Shown here one piece after another: positions 7,462 through 17,094 of a stretch of DNA of 64,000 bases. The first letter of the stretch is position 1; each line of letters starts with the position of its first letter. Source of the stretch: Archaeoglobus sp. (GTDB lineage: Archaea; Halobacteriota; Archaeoglobi; Archaeoglobales; Archaeoglobaceae); NCBI GenBank assembly GCA_017656505.1, contig JACDNU010000003.1:1-64000 (forward strand), given 5' to 3'. Both the position numbers and the translations under genes were made by a program. The notes under the pieces are model-generated. The model ran no database searches, had not been told where the DNA came from, and saw only the letters and a program-made list of their open reading frames with translations.

Positions 7462-8949
7462 ATGAACTTCGAAATTTCAGCAAAAGATGTTATGGGAAGG
7501 ATTGGAAAGCTGAAAACTCCAAATGGTGTGGTTGAGACTCCAGCTCTAATGCCCGTGATAAATCCAAATCTCAAATTCATCTCGCCTAAAGAAATGAAGC
7601 GAATGGGGGCTGAAATCCTCATCACGAACTCATACATTATTTATAGGAGCGAAGAATTGCGGGAGTATGCTTTAAAGAAGGGTGTGCATTCGTTGATCGA
7701 AAGCGATTTGCCTGTTATGACCGACAGCGGAAGTTATCAGCTGATGGTCTACGGAGACGTTGAAATCGATAACGCAACGATTATTGAATTCCAGAACAGG
7801 ATCGGCTCAGACATAATCGTCCCCCTTGACATCCCCACGCCCCCTGATGCGAGTAAGGAGCAAGCCGAGAAAGATCTTGAAATCACTCTGGAACGGGAAA
7901 GGGAAGCAATCCAGCTTCATGACGAGATGGGGGGTAGTAGTCTGCTAGCCGCGCCAATCCAGGGAGCGATTTTTCCGGATTTGAGGAGGTTAAGTGCTAA
8001 GAAAGCGGCAGAATTGAAAGCAGATTTCTATCCGATCGGAGGAGTCGTTCCTCTGCTCGACAGCTATCGTTTTTCGGATGTTGTTAGAGTTATCTTAGAG
8101 GTAAAATCTGAGCTGCCACCTTCCGCTCCGGTTCATCTCTTTGGGGCCGGCCATCCGATGGTTTTTGCCATGGCCGTTGCTTTGGGTTGTGACTTTTTTG
8201 ATTCCGCTGCATATGCTCTTTATGCAAAGGATGACAGGTATCTGACTGTAACCGGAACAAAAAAGCTGGAAGAGCTTCACCACTTCCCATGCTGTTGTCC
8301 TGTTTGCAGCGATTACACTCCTGCCGAGTTGAAAAAGCTTCCAAAAAACGAGAGACAGCTTTTACTGGGCAAACACAATTTGTGGGTGTCGTTTGAAGAG
8401 ATCAAGACGATAAAGCAAGCCATCAAAGAGAGAAATCTTTTCGAGCTCGTAGAGAACAGAATAAGAGCCCATCCCTATTTGGTCGCCGGTTGGAGGGTTA
8501 TAAAGGAACATGTGGAACTTTTGGAACTCTACGATCCTTCAGCAAAGCAGGGATTCTTCTATACCGGAATCGAGAGCTGTTACCGTCCGAGCGCTTTGAG
8601 ACATCATCGAAAGATTACCAATTTAACTCTACAGGGTGAAAAATTCGTCATATCGGCATTTCCGGATGAAAAAGCTGATTTCAGACTGATTCCGGTTTTT
8701 GGGGTGGTGGCTGGGGAGTTTTATCCCGCTGGCCATGCCGAGCTTCCTGATGAAGATTTCATCGAGGATGAGGCGATTGAAGAAGGTTTAAATTGTCTGT
8801 TTAATTTTCTGGAAAGGAACAAAAAGAAGCGATTCGAATTGGGGCTTACCGGAAGATGGATCAGTTTTATAGAGCAGAGAAACATAAAGATTCCTGAGAA
8901 TGCCGTGATCGGTGCCGTGATCAGAAACTCAAATTCAGGAGGTAATTAA
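7462..8949 (+). CDS. tgtA: tRNA-guanine(15) transglycosylase, archaeosine pathway
   Basis: Exchanges guanine 15 of tRNA for preQ0, the first step of archaeosine formation. The 495-residue protein has the TGT barrel with MTDSGSYQLMVYG (catalytic Asp region), VPLDIPTPPD, the APIQGAIFPDLR and PIGGVVPLL motifs, and the zinc site CCCPVCSDYTP plus a later His. After the catalytic domain comes the archaeal C-terminal extension. It ends 15 bases before arcS, so both steps of the modification are in one operon. No SD site is seen before the ATG. Confidence 0.96.
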   Translation: MNFEISAKDVMGRIGKLKTPNGVVETPALMPVINPNLKFISPKEMKRMGAEILITNSYIIYRSEELREYALKKGVHSLIESDLPVMTDSGSYQLMVYGDVEIDNATIIEFQNRIGSDIIVPLDIPTPPDASKEQAEKDLEITLEREREAIQLHDEMGGSSLLAAPIQGAIFPDLRRLSAKKAAELKADFYPIGGVVPLLDSYRFSDVVRVILEVKSELPPSAPVHLFGAGHPMVFAMAVALGCDFFDSAAYALYAKDDRYLTVTGTKKLEELHHFPCCCPVCSDYTPAELKKLPKNERQLLLGKHNLWVSFEEIKTIKQAIKERNLFELVENRIRAHPYLVAGWRVIKEHVELLELYDPSAKQGFFYTGIESCYRPSALRHHRKITNLTLQGEKFVISAFPDEKADFRLIPVFGVVAGEFYPAGHAELPDEDFIEDEAIEEGLNCLFNFLERNKKKRFELGLTGRWISFIEQRNIKIPENAVIGAVIRNSNSGGN

Positions 8950-8964
8950 TGGGAGGTAATTAAT

Positions 8965-10713
8965 TTGGTTAATTTGAATTCAGAAGGTTCGGAAAATTCG
9001 AGTTCTATTGAGCTGTATCTCGTAAAGAGAGACGGATGGGCGAGAATAGCTGAATTGAGGCTTAGAGAGGAAAATGAAAAAAGAGCTGAAAAGATAAGAA
9101 TAATCACGCCGACAGTCCTTTCGAGCGACAATCCTCTGCTCAATGAAATAGATTTCGATCTCGTTCCCTACAGCCTTAAGCCGATGGATGCGGAGAAGTT
9201 TGTGGATCTCTATAGAGAAGACAAAAATTTCATCGTAGGCAGCGGACTCGCTCCTCTCTCTCCAAAAGAACTCGTTAAATGCCTTACCGAGCTCAGGAAA
9301 AAGAGCATAGTTAAACCCTTAATTCTTACGGGTATCGCAACCCCTCAAAACCTCCCCATGCTGTGTTATTTTGGGGTAGACATTTTCGACGACTCGAGGG
9401 CAAGAATCGCAGCTCACGAAGGATACTACCTTCTCGAAAACGGAGCATTCAAACTCGAAAAACTTAAAGAGCTTCCTTGTTCATGCTCTGCATGCGAAAG
9501 AGTCAGGAATGATTTCTCCGAGCTCAATGCCAAGGAAAAAACAGCTTTTCTTATAGAACACAACGTAAAAAAGCTTCAAGAGCAGGCATTGCTTGTTAGA
9601 GAACTTATAAGGTCGGAATCACTGAGAAATTTTGTCGAAGCGAGGGCTAAAACTAGCCCGGAGCTGACAGTGATGCTGAGGCTTGAAAACAGATTTTACG
9701 AGAAGATCCATCCCAGATTCAAAAGGAGCTTGGTTTACATGAACACAATCGAGTCGTTCAGAAGGCCAGAAGTAACAATTTTCCTCGAAAAAATATCTGA
9801 AGCTTACAAACCCAAAACCAAAACAGCCCTCATTCTACCTTGCAGCGCGAGAAAGCCGTATTTGCTATCAAAAACCCATAGGAGAATCCTTTATGCGATC
9901 GGAAAGCTCGTTGATTTTGTGGATGAGATCATAGTTTCATCTCCTCTGGTATGTCCTAGGGAGTTCGAGCTCACATATCCCGCCCAAAATTATGATACGC
10001 CAGTAACAGGGGTCTGGAGTGCCGAAGAGATAGATTTCGTTGCCGATAAACTAGCTGGCCTGCTTCAGAATTTTGAAAGAATCATCGCCCATGTCACGGG
10101 AGGCTACAGAGAGGTTGTGGAGAGGGCTGTAGAGATTAAAGGAAAGTCCGAAATTGAAGTCGTTTACACGGCTGAAAATGGTATCACTGGAGAAGCGCTC
10201 AAAAATCTCAGAAGCGTTCTTGAAGAGGTCAAAGAAGAGGTCAAAGATGAGGCTGATGGGGCTGACAAACCCTATGAAGATTACAGGAAGGACAGATTTA
10301 TGGCTTTGTTTGAAGCGATGTTTAGATACCAGTTCGGGGTTGAATTGGATGAATTTGTGGAAAAAGGAAAGGTTAGGGGGAGATACCCGAATTTGGAGCT
10401 GATAGATGATGAAACCAATAAAAGACAGCTAAGGGTGGATAACCTGTACGGAATGCTTGACATCGATCTTCCACTCGCTAAAAAACTCATTGAAAGAGGG
10501 ATTTATGTGGTCGAGCTGGGCGATTTCGACCCAAAGGGCACGATCTTCTCTGCTGGGGTTGTGGAAGCAGATGATAGAATAAGACCAAACGACATTGTCT
10601 TCTTCCGAAATTCCAGATTTTACGGTGTGGGGAGGGCTTTGATGTGCGGAGTTGAGATGGTTGAGGCATCCAAAGGAGTTGCGATTGAGGTAAGGAGGAA
10701 AGCCCCTCTTTAG
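8965..10713 (+). CDS. arcS: Archaeosine synthase ArcS
   Basis: TgtA paralogue that converts preQ0 in tRNA toward archaeosine, usually with lysine as nitrogen carrier. The 582-residue protein has a degenerate TGT-like domain (Cys-rich PCSCSACERV), the ArcS core with LPCSARKPYLLSKTHRR, and a C-terminal PUA domain (RQLRVDNLYGMLDIDLPLAKKL, then ELGDFDPKGTIFSAGV). It starts at TTG 8965, with GGGAGGT seven bases upstream. It is cotranscribed with tgtA. No separate RaSEA radical SAM partner is identifiable next to it. Confidence 0.93.
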   Translation: MVNLNSEGSENSSSIELYLVKRDGWARIAELRLREENEKRAEKIRIITPTVLSSDNPLLNEIDFDLVPYSLKPMDAEKFVDLYREDKNFIVGSGLAPLSPKELVKCLTELRKKSIVKPLILTGIATPQNLPMLCYFGVDIFDDSRARIAAHEGYYLLENGAFKLEKLKELPCSCSACERVRNDFSELNAKEKTAFLIEHNVKKLQEQALLVRELIRSESLRNFVEARAKTSPELTVMLRLENRFYEKIHPRFKRSLVYMNTIESFRRPEVTIFLEKISEAYKPKTKTALILPCSARKPYLLSKTHRRILYAIGKLVDFVDEIIVSSPLVCPREFELTYPAQNYDTPVTGVWSAEEIDFVADKLAGLLQNFERIIAHVTGGYREVVERAVEIKGKSEIEVVYTAENGITGEALKNLRSVLEEVKEEVKDEADGADKPYEDYRKDRFMALFEAMFRYQFGVELDEFVEKGKVRGRYPNLELIDDETNKRQLRVDNLYGMLDIDLPLAKKLIERGIYVVELGDFDPKGTIFSAGVVEADDRIRPNDIVFFRNSRFYGVGRALMCGVEMVEASKGVAIEVRRKAPL

Positions 10714-10781
10714 TAATTATGTACTCATGTAACGCCAAAAACGGTCGAAAAGGTTAATATTCAGGGGGAAGACATTTTATC

Positions 10782-10997
10782 ATGCGATTGGATCTCGTAT
10801 TTGCCGGTTTCATCCTACTCATGGTAGGTTTATCCCTGCTCACTCTCTCATCCGCAAATGTTGATTACGGCGGAATAATTCTGATAGGCCCGATTCCCAT
10901 AATTTTTGGAAGTTCTGCAGAACTGGCTTTTTCCGCTGCTTTAATTGGGATAGTCCTCCTATTCTTTTTGCTGGGAATTGGCAGGATGTTGAGGTAA
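10782..10997 (+). CDS. DUF131 family small membrane protein
   Basis: A 71-residue protein with two transmembrane helices around the conserved segment YGGIILIGPIPIIFG. This family is archaeal and of unknown function. A second member follows at 11030 with 32 bases between, so the two are likely one transcription unit. Confidence 0.82.
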   Translation: MRLDLVFAGFILLMVGLSLLTLSSANVDYGGIILIGPIPIIFGSSAELAFSAALIGIVLLFFLLGIGRMLR

Positions 10998-11029
10998 AGG
11001 TTAAAGAGTAAAAACAAAAAGGTGATAGG

Positions 11030-11416
11030 ATGATCGAAAGCGTTGGAGTCCTGCTGGTTTTCTTGGGGATCATCCTCATTTTTATCGGGATCATAAGTGG
11101 GAGGAGTGAAAGAGCTCTCATCCCCGAATACGAACCTGAATACAAACCTGAATACGAACCTCCGCTAAGCGAAGAGGAGCCGGAATGGAGGAGATGGGAG
11201 AAAGATGAATGGGAAAAACAGGAAAAAGGGGGATGGGAGAAAGCTGAGAAGGAAAAACGAGTTGAAAGAAGAGTCAAGGGTGCTGGAATTATAATGATCG
11301 GACCGATTCCAATAATATTCGGCGATACGCGGTATGCTTTTTACCTCAGCATAGTGGCTCTAATACTAATGCTTTTAACAATTATTTTCATGTTTTCCTT
11401 CTTCCGGTTTAGTTGA
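11030..11416 (+). CDS. DUF131 family membrane protein with acidic insert
   Basis: A 128-residue paralogue of the preceding gene with the same GIIMIGPIPIIFG core. N-terminal and C-terminal transmembrane helices flank a charged insert at about residues 24-84, including three near-copies of EYEPEYKPEYEP and runs of WEKxEKGGWEKAEKEK. GGTGAT lies a few bases upstream of the ATG. The last eight bases overlap the convergent lipoprotein gene. Function unknown. Confidence 0.78.
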   Translation: MIESVGVLLVFLGIILIFIGIISGRSERALIPEYEPEYKPEYEPPLSEEEPEWRRWEKDEWEKQEKGGWEKAEKEKRVERRVKGAGIIMIGPIPIIFGDTRYAFYLSIVALILMLLTIIFMFSFFRFS

Positions 11417-11801
11417 CTCTGAAAGTTGCTCTTTTTACTTCCTGCCCGTTAAATCTTAAAATTATCGTATATTCACCCTTCTTAAGTTCCCCGAGATCGA
11501 TTGTTTGGTTATAGTTGGTTATAACTTGGGCACAGGGATTTTCAGGTTTCTTATAGGTAAAGTCGAGGTAATATTCGTTTCCTTTCGTTTGCTTTCCCAC
11601 GTACTCGACCTTATGGCAGGGCGTAGGCAAAGCCATCAAAACGTTAACCCTCCATCCGGATTCTGTCTCAAAAACGAGTATTTTCGGCTCGAAAGAGAGC
11701 TTTACTTCCTCTCTCGGTTCCTCCTTTTTCACACATCCCAACATCAGGGAAGACATAAGAAGAATAAAAATTATCGCTATCAATTTTGCCTTTTTCTTCA
11801 T
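11409..11801 (-). CDS. Putative lipoprotein
   Basis: A 130-residue protein with a Lys-rich N terminus, a hydrophobic segment and the lipobox-like LMLGC (Cys at about 22), predicting a lipid-anchored extracytoplasmic protein. The rest is beta-rich (KLSFEPKILVFETESGWRVNVLM) and has two further cysteines in PTPCH and NPCAQV that could form a disulphide. It resembles a small immunoglobulin-like or protease-inhibitor-like domain, but no family is assigned. Confidence 0.7.
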   Translation of the reverse strand: MKKKAKLIAIIFILLMSSLMLGCVKKEEPREEVKLSFEPKILVFETESGWRVNVLMALPTPCHKVEYVGKQTKGNEYYLDFTYKKPENPCAQVITNYNQTIDLGELKKGEYTIILRFNGQEVKRATFRVN

Positions 11802-11905
11802 TGCCCGGTTTTTGAGAAATGCAAATTTAAACTTTTCTCAATGTGAAACAATGCCAAGGCCATCTACATACCACTTAGATTATCCGTCTGGAGAGCACCA
11901 CAACC

Positions 11906-11913
11906 TATTTATA
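11906..11913 (+). promoter_or_regulatory. TATA box of 5S rRNA
   Basis: TATTTATA is centred about 25 bases before the 5S rRNA 5' end, the expected archaeal TATA position. It shows that 5S is transcribed from its own promoter. Confidence 0.65.
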
Positions 11914-11933
11914 CCGATCTGCAAGATTCCTTT

Positions 11934-12056
11934 TGCCGACGGCCATAGGATCGGGGGAAACACCCGGACTCATTCCGAACCCGGAAGTTAAGCCCCGTTC
12001 CGTTCCGTGTTGTACTGTGTTCCGAGAGGGCACGGGAAGCACGGAAGCTGTCGGCT
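11934..12056 (+). rRNA. rrf: 5S ribosomal RNA
   Basis: About 123 bases. The 5' GCCGAC and 3' GTCGGC ends pair to form helix I. Inside is the strongly conserved loop sequence CATTCCGAACCCGGAAGTTAAG. GC content is far above the surroundings, as expected in a hyperthermophile. No 16S, 23S or tRNA lies next to it, so the 5S gene is unlinked to the rRNA operon, as is known for Archaeoglobus. T-rich sequence follows and may terminate transcription. Confidence 0.95.
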
Positions 12057-12172
12057 TCCCGTTCTGCTTCCCGCTCTAATTCGAATTTTGTTTTGGTTTT
12101 GGGATTATTGCCCAAACCCATAAACTTCAAAAATCCCAATACCTTTTTAACAGCCCTGGACTTTATTGGGTG

Positions 12173-13039
12173 ATGGATCCCGAACTGTTCGGCGAGCTTT
12201 TAGCGATTGTATCTGCCGTATTCTGGGCTGTGGGGGCTAGCGTATACAAGAAAGGACTTGAAAGCACAGACGTTTGGTCAGGGAATTTGATGAGGACGGG
12301 CTTCACATCTCTCGGCTTCATCACTTTCATGCTTCTTAAGGGATCTCTTTTTCAATCCATTTCAGCTTTAAATTCAACCCTATTTTTCTGGCTCTTTGTT
12401 TCTGGTTTTTTCGCCTTCTTTCTTGGAGATATTCTTTATCTGGCGTCGCTGAATGAAGTTGGAGTTGCGAGAGCTGTGCCAGTAAGCTCGACTTACCCGC
12501 TTTTCGTCGCCTTCTGGGCATTTCTGATTTACCGTGAGGAAGTTAGTCTCCTTTTAATTTTAGGTACGGTCGTAATTCTGATCGCAATCAAGCTAATTTC
12601 CGAAGAAGAAGGAGGAGAGTTTGGTAAATCAAAGAAAGGCTTGGCTTTCGCCCTCTCTGCTGCGATCTGCTGGTCTATCAGCATAACCATACTCGAATAC
12701 CTAACTAATTTCCTACCTTCCGAAGCGGTTGCGGGATTCAGGTTTGTAATCGCATTTCTCCTAGTTTCAGCTGTTGTTGCGAGGCGAGGCTTCAATTACA
12801 GCAGAAGTGCTGCCTTCTGGATAGGATTTGGGGGAATGGTTGTCCTTGTTACGAGCAACTACACCTTTGTGGAGGCGATTAGAATGATAGGTTCAGCAAA
12901 GGTCGCTCCTGTGTCTTCAAGCTATCCCGTAATATCAGCATTCTTCGCAGCCGTGTTTCTGAGGGAGAAATTAACAGTAAAAATAATCTTGGGCACGATT
13001 TTGTCCGTAGTGGGTGTTTTGATCGTAGTCATGTCTTGA
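12173..13039 (+). CDS. EamA/DMT family membrane transporter
   Basis: About 288 residues forming ten predicted transmembrane helices as two EamA repeats of five (about 1-140 and 150-288). Each repeat ends in the family-like pattern VPVSSTYPLFVAFWAFL and APVSSSYPVISAFFAAV. Metabolite exporter or importer; substrate unknown. The in-frame GTG at 12170 and ATG at 12173 are both possible starts. It lies downstream of 5S rRNA on the same strand. Confidence 0.87.
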   Translation: MDPELFGELLAIVSAVFWAVGASVYKKGLESTDVWSGNLMRTGFTSLGFITFMLLKGSLFQSISALNSTLFFWLFVSGFFAFFLGDILYLASLNEVGVARAVPVSSTYPLFVAFWAFLIYREEVSLLLILGTVVILIAIKLISEEEGGEFGKSKKGLAFALSAAICWSISITILEYLTNFLPSEAVAGFRFVIAFLLVSAVVARRGFNYSRSAAFWIGFGGMVVLVTSNYTFVEAIRMIGSAKVAPVSSSYPVISAFFAAVFLREKLTVKIILGTILSVVGVLIVVMS

Positions 13040-13122
13040 TTGTTGGTTTTAGATGTGGTTTTAGATTAGTCGCATTCCTTATTTAATCATTTAATGGCCA
13101 ACTTTTAATTTGAAAAATCAAC

Positions 13123-14124
13123 TCAATCTCGGATGATTACAGTGGCCTTAGCTCCGCAATGAATCTCCCCATCCTTTACTCTCGCATTAAGGATTAGAAC
13201 CTCCTTGCCCACATCAACTTCCTTAAAAATGGCAGCGTTCTCACCCCAGAGCAGAACTCTCACTCTCTCCTCCCTGTCTGAGATATAGATTTCGGCATAT
13301 CTTATGGTTCTATCCTCTCTAACAATTTTCCTGAGCATTCCTATACCGCTGACCCTTCCCCTTGCGTTTATACCTTGCATGTCTGCAGCACTTGCTACAT
13401 CCGAGAGTTTGGTGAAGAACTTAGTCTCATCTAGTTTATCTTCTTTAGTTTCTGCAAAAATGAGCTCGTCAGAAAAGAATTTGAGTTTAATATACCTACC
13501 AAATTCGGCTTCAGCTCTACTAAAATTCTCCAAACCCTTTTTGAAGTGTAAAGTTCTGACTCCGTCTCTGTCATTTGCCAAAATCAGCCTGAAACCTCCA
13601 TCCAACTCCTGAGACTCGATAAAATATCCCTCCATTTCGGCCTCTTTTCGATCTAAAATGCTTACGTTTGATGCATCGTTTACGAAAATTTCTGTTAGAT
13701 CTTCTCTCTTCTTGACAAAACCTTTTAGTTCCACTTCGCAACCGGGGAATACGTCTCCAACCTTCACCAGCTCGGCCGCTTCGTCCCATAAAATGGCTGT
13801 GGTCTCTGCCGTCTCGTCTGCTATCGTTAATTTAGCTATCAAACCCTTTCCTTCCTTCTTTTTGAAATCTCTCACCTCTGCATATGTAACCGTTCCAGCA
13901 ATGGTAACCTCTCCTTTCGCATTTCTGAGTTCCACAATCTTACTTCTTGGCAGATAACCGAAGGTGTACGCAGCAAGCATGAGAGCAGTCTCTTCTGTTA
14001 TCGTGTCTCCGAAATGTTCGGCTATCTCCTCGTATCTTCTCAAAAAATCTTCTTTAGATACTTTTGCGCTAACTTTAGAATAAATATCGTTGATTTTTTC
14101 CCAAATTTCAGAGTTTTGTGACAT
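13123..14124 (-). CDS. RPA-like OB-fold single-stranded DNA-binding protein
   Basis: A 333-residue protein with at least two recognisable OB-fold repeats: one with GEVTIAGTVTYAEVRDF and LTIADETAETTAILWDEAAELVKVGDV, and another near the C terminus with RGRVSGIGMLRK, ISDREERVRVLLWGENAAIF and VLILNARVKDGEIHCG. This is the layout of euryarchaeal RPA large-subunit-type proteins. The ATG at 14124 has GGTGAT five bases upstream; a GTG at 14133 is less likely. No zinc finger is visible in the C terminus. Confidence 0.8.
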   Translation of the reverse strand: MSQNSEIWEKINDIYSKVSAKVSKEDFLRRYEEIAEHFGDTITEETALMLAAYTFGYLPRSKIVELRNAKGEVTIAGTVTYAEVRDFKKKEGKGLIAKLTIADETAETTAILWDEAAELVKVGDVFPGCEVELKGFVKKREDLTEIFVNDASNVSILDRKEAEMEGYFIESQELDGGFRLILANDRDGVRTLHFKKGLENFSRAEAEFGRYIKLKFFSDELIFAETKEDKLDETKFFTKLSDVASAADMQGINARGRVSGIGMLRKIVREDRTIRYAEIYISDREERVRVLLWGENAAIFKEVDVGKEVLILNARVKDGEIHCGAKATVIIRD

Positions 14125-14133
14125 TGAAATCAC

Positions 14134-14366
14134 CTGAAGGCGTTGTTATCGGGAGTATGGTTATAAGCTACGTACTAATGTTACAGGATTTAATTTGTCC
14201 CCTTCGTATATCTATATTTTGATGAGTTTTGAAGCCTGCGTAAGTCCTTTTAATGGTTTTGCTGATTCGAGTTGCAGACAGAAATACAAATGGGAACACA
14301 ATAGAAACGATAAAAAGTGATTTCAAAGCAGAAAGGATAGTCATTTAAACAATCTCCTCAATCAAA
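14134..14366. other. Intergenic region before the ssDNA-binding protein gene
   Basis: About 230 AT-rich bases separate the Lhr stop from the ssDNA-binding protein start, both genes on the minus strand. I see no gene. A TGATGA at about 14220 and a CTGA about 40 bases later resemble C/D boxes but are too weak to call. Confidence 0.3.
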
Positions 14367-17090
14367 CTAATCCCAAAAGCCCCTTGTCCTAATATATCTG
14401 CGTTCAGCCTCCATGAGTTCAAGGTAGAACTTGTCATCGTTTTCGTAATACTTAGAGAGTATTCTTGCAGCATTTTCAGCTCCAACACCGTGGGTGTTCA
14501 AAGCCAAAACAGCTTTCATACCGTGGGAAAGAACGAGGTTCGCGATTCTGTGCAACTCTTTTTTAGGTATCTCCTCAAGCCTCCTCCTTGCGTTAAAGCA
14601 TGCTATTAATCCAGAGTTGCATTTCGGACATCTCAGCTCTTTTATGAGCCTGATTGGAGTTTTGATCGTGTACTTGCAGTTCAGGCAGTGGAACATCGCC
14701 ACCTCCCGTTGAAGTCTCTCCTTAAAGATTCTAAGCAACGCTTCAATGGGTTTGGAGGGCATCAGAAGATCGAAGGCGTGCTCTCTAGAAGCTAGACCAA
14801 TCGGGCTTAGTGTATCATACGTTTCGATCTCTATTTCTCTTTCAAGTTTGGATATGATTTCGGAAGTCCTTTCAACGTCCATTTTTTCAACGAATATCTC
14901 CCTGACAGCTTCTCTGTAAATTGGAGTATCTCTCAACTTTAATACGAGTTTTCTGACGTTTATTCTTGAAAGGTCGAAATCCTTGCTCAGGTATCCGAAT
15001 TTCCTCGCCGAATGAATGACCTTCCACTGGAGGAGTTTCGTCTCAAGCAAGGCCCTTTCTGCAAGCGTTTCGACTGATTCGGGGCTGATCGAGTTGAGAA
15101 TTTCCATAACTTCGATGGCTGAAGCGGGACTAAGCTTTATTCTGTAGGGATCAACCTCAATCCCAACATTCCTTCCCTTTCTGGCGGAAAGCAGCAGAGC
15201 AACGATCCTGCCGAGGGTTTCGTTAACCCGATGACCGAAACAGCAGTTTATTACTGCCACGTTCTCTGCCGACTCGACCGAGATAAGTTTATCGGAGGGA
15301 ATGCTGAATCCTTTTTTCAATTGCTCGTCTATCGTTTCCACAACGGTTTTGACAGCCTCTGAATTTGTGTTGTATTCTGTTTTGAGCTCCTTTATCAGTT
15401 CCTCAACATTTCCACGCTTCAGCATTTCCCCTATCTCCCTTCTAAGCCCTCCAACCTCGATTGCAACCTCATACGGTACGGGAATCTCTTCTCCAACCCA
15501 CGAGGGAATCTCTCCCTCCCTCACAACCGGCTCAACTTTGACAACATCATCTACAGCAAGAACCCTCCAGAGCTCGCCCTTAATCGCAAAAACCTCTCCA
15601 CTGAAGGTTGAAAGGAAGCTCTCATCCAAGCTGCCTATCGTCTTTCCCGTTGTGATGTCCACGACTCTGTAACTTTTCTCGTCGGGAATCATCGAGATGT
15701 TATCGTAAAAGTAGTTCCTCGTCTTCCTCCTCGGTTTTATCCACTCTCCGTCAAAAAATATCACGTTTCCATTCGCCAGAAACTCACATACGGCCAGAAA
15801 ATCCTCGAATTGAAGATCCCTGAACGGAAAGCTTCTCTTGATTATCGAATAAGCCCTCTCAACATCTATCCTCTTGTATTCCAAAGCCAAGGCTGAAATC
15901 TGATTAGCAAGGGTGTCGAGGCTGTTCCTGTGGATTCTCAAGCTCTCGATCTCATTCCTCAAAGCTTTTCTCGCAATTACCCACGACTCGAGGATGTCGT
16001 CGAAAGATCTGCAAATTATGTAGCCCTTGGATGTTTCCTCCTTCCTGTGCCCGCTCCTCCCGACTCTCTGCAGCAATCTTGAAACTTCCCTAGGGCTGTT
16101 GAATTGGATAACCACATCCACATGGCCTATGTCTATGCCAAGCTCCATTGAGGAGGTGCATATCAACGCTTTCAGCTCACCTTCAACGAATCTTTTCTCA
16201 GCCTCAATCCTTGCATCCTTTGAAAGCGAGCCGTGATGCACCTCAACATCTATCATCTTTTTAAGCCTGACTCCCAGAGCTTCAGCTGTCTGTCGGGTGT
16301 TTACGAAGATGAGGGTCGAAGTGTGGCTTTCAACGATTTCTTTAATGAATCTTAGCTCGGCAGCAACCTCCGGCTCAATATTAAGCTGTTCAGCGAGTAC
16401 CTCATCTTCATCTCTGACTTCCGGCTTCACGATCGTGAATTCGTATTTCTTTCTCTCCTCGTCTAGGAGAATTAAAGGTTCGGAGAGGAAGAAAGAAGAC
16501 ACGTCCTCCTTCCTTACCGTAGCCGAAAGGCCGATGAGGTTGAAGTTGGTAAGCTCCCTCAACCTTTCTAAGCCCACGGAGAGTTGAACTCCCCTCTCGC
16601 TGTCAACCATCTCGTGAATTTCATCAACGACGACGTATCTAACGTTTCTCAACACATTCCTAAGTTTTATCCCTTGGAAGAGTATCTGCAGAGTTTCTGG
16701 AGTTGTTATGAGGATTTGAGGAGGTTTCCTGCTCTGTTTCTTTCTCTCAGAATCTGCTGTGTCTCCATGTCTGACAGCTATTGACAATCCCAGCTTTTTT
16801 GCGAGGATACTGATCCTCCTCAACATGTCTCTGTTCAAAGCCCTCAACGGAGTTATGTAGAGCAGATAGATTCCTTCTGGATCTTTTCCCGCCTCCCTCA
16901 ACTTTAGCATCTTGTAGAGGATTGGAATTATTGCTGCTTCCGTTTTTCCGGTTCCCGCCGGAGCTATTATCAAAACATCCCTTCGCCTCGCTATTGCATC
17001 GAAAGCCCTCTTCTGCAGCTCACTCAGCTGGGAGATTCCAGCCTCCTTCAGAGCCTCCTTTAAAGACTCGATGATTTGTTTTGTTTGCAT
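14367..17090 (-). CDS. Lhr-family DEAD/H helicase
   Basis: A 907-residue superfamily 2 helicase: Walker A APAGTGKTEAA (about 43-53), DEIHEMVD (motif II), LSATVRKED (motif III), then the second RecA domain with TSSMELGIDIGHVDVVIQFNSP and QRVGRSGHR (motifs V and VI), and a long Lhr-core C terminus. Near the end it has a zinc-ribbon-like CLNCKYTIKTP...RCPKCNSG. Lhr enzymes unwind RNA-DNA and forked DNA in repair. The start is four bases after the stop of a metallophosphoesterase gene, a pairing also seen in bacteria (Lhr plus Pde), which supports a joint repair function. Confidence 0.9.
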   Translation of the reverse strand: MQTKQIIESLKEALKEAGISQLSELQKRAFDAIARRRDVLIIAPAGTGKTEAAIIPILYKMLKLREAGKDPEGIYLLYITPLRALNRDMLRRISILAKKLGLSIAVRHGDTADSERKKQSRKPPQILITTPETLQILFQGIKLRNVLRNVRYVVVDEIHEMVDSERGVQLSVGLERLRELTNFNLIGLSATVRKEDVSSFFLSEPLILLDEERKKYEFTIVKPEVRDEDEVLAEQLNIEPEVAAELRFIKEIVESHTSTLIFVNTRQTAEALGVRLKKMIDVEVHHGSLSKDARIEAEKRFVEGELKALICTSSMELGIDIGHVDVVIQFNSPREVSRLLQRVGRSGHRKEETSKGYIICRSFDDILESWVIARKALRNEIESLRIHRNSLDTLANQISALALEYKRIDVERAYSIIKRSFPFRDLQFEDFLAVCEFLANGNVIFFDGEWIKPRRKTRNYFYDNISMIPDEKSYRVVDITTGKTIGSLDESFLSTFSGEVFAIKGELWRVLAVDDVVKVEPVVREGEIPSWVGEEIPVPYEVAIEVGGLRREIGEMLKRGNVEELIKELKTEYNTNSEAVKTVVETIDEQLKKGFSIPSDKLISVESAENVAVINCCFGHRVNETLGRIVALLLSARKGRNVGIEVDPYRIKLSPASAIEVMEILNSISPESVETLAERALLETKLLQWKVIHSARKFGYLSKDFDLSRINVRKLVLKLRDTPIYREAVREIFVEKMDVERTSEIISKLEREIEIETYDTLSPIGLASREHAFDLLMPSKPIEALLRIFKERLQREVAMFHCLNCKYTIKTPIRLIKELRCPKCNSGLIACFNARRRLEEIPKKELHRIANLVLSHGMKAVLALNTHGVGAENAARILSKYYENDDKFYLELMEAERRYIRTRGFWD

Positions 17091-17094
17091 GGTC

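Noticed and set aside
7307..7483. N-terminal extension of the YhbY frame
   Set aside because: Not YhbY-like; the family N terminus begins at the ATG at 7306.
14219..14275. TGATGA and CTGA, possible C/D box RNA
   Set aside because: First C-box base does not fit and no D'/C' boxes are present.
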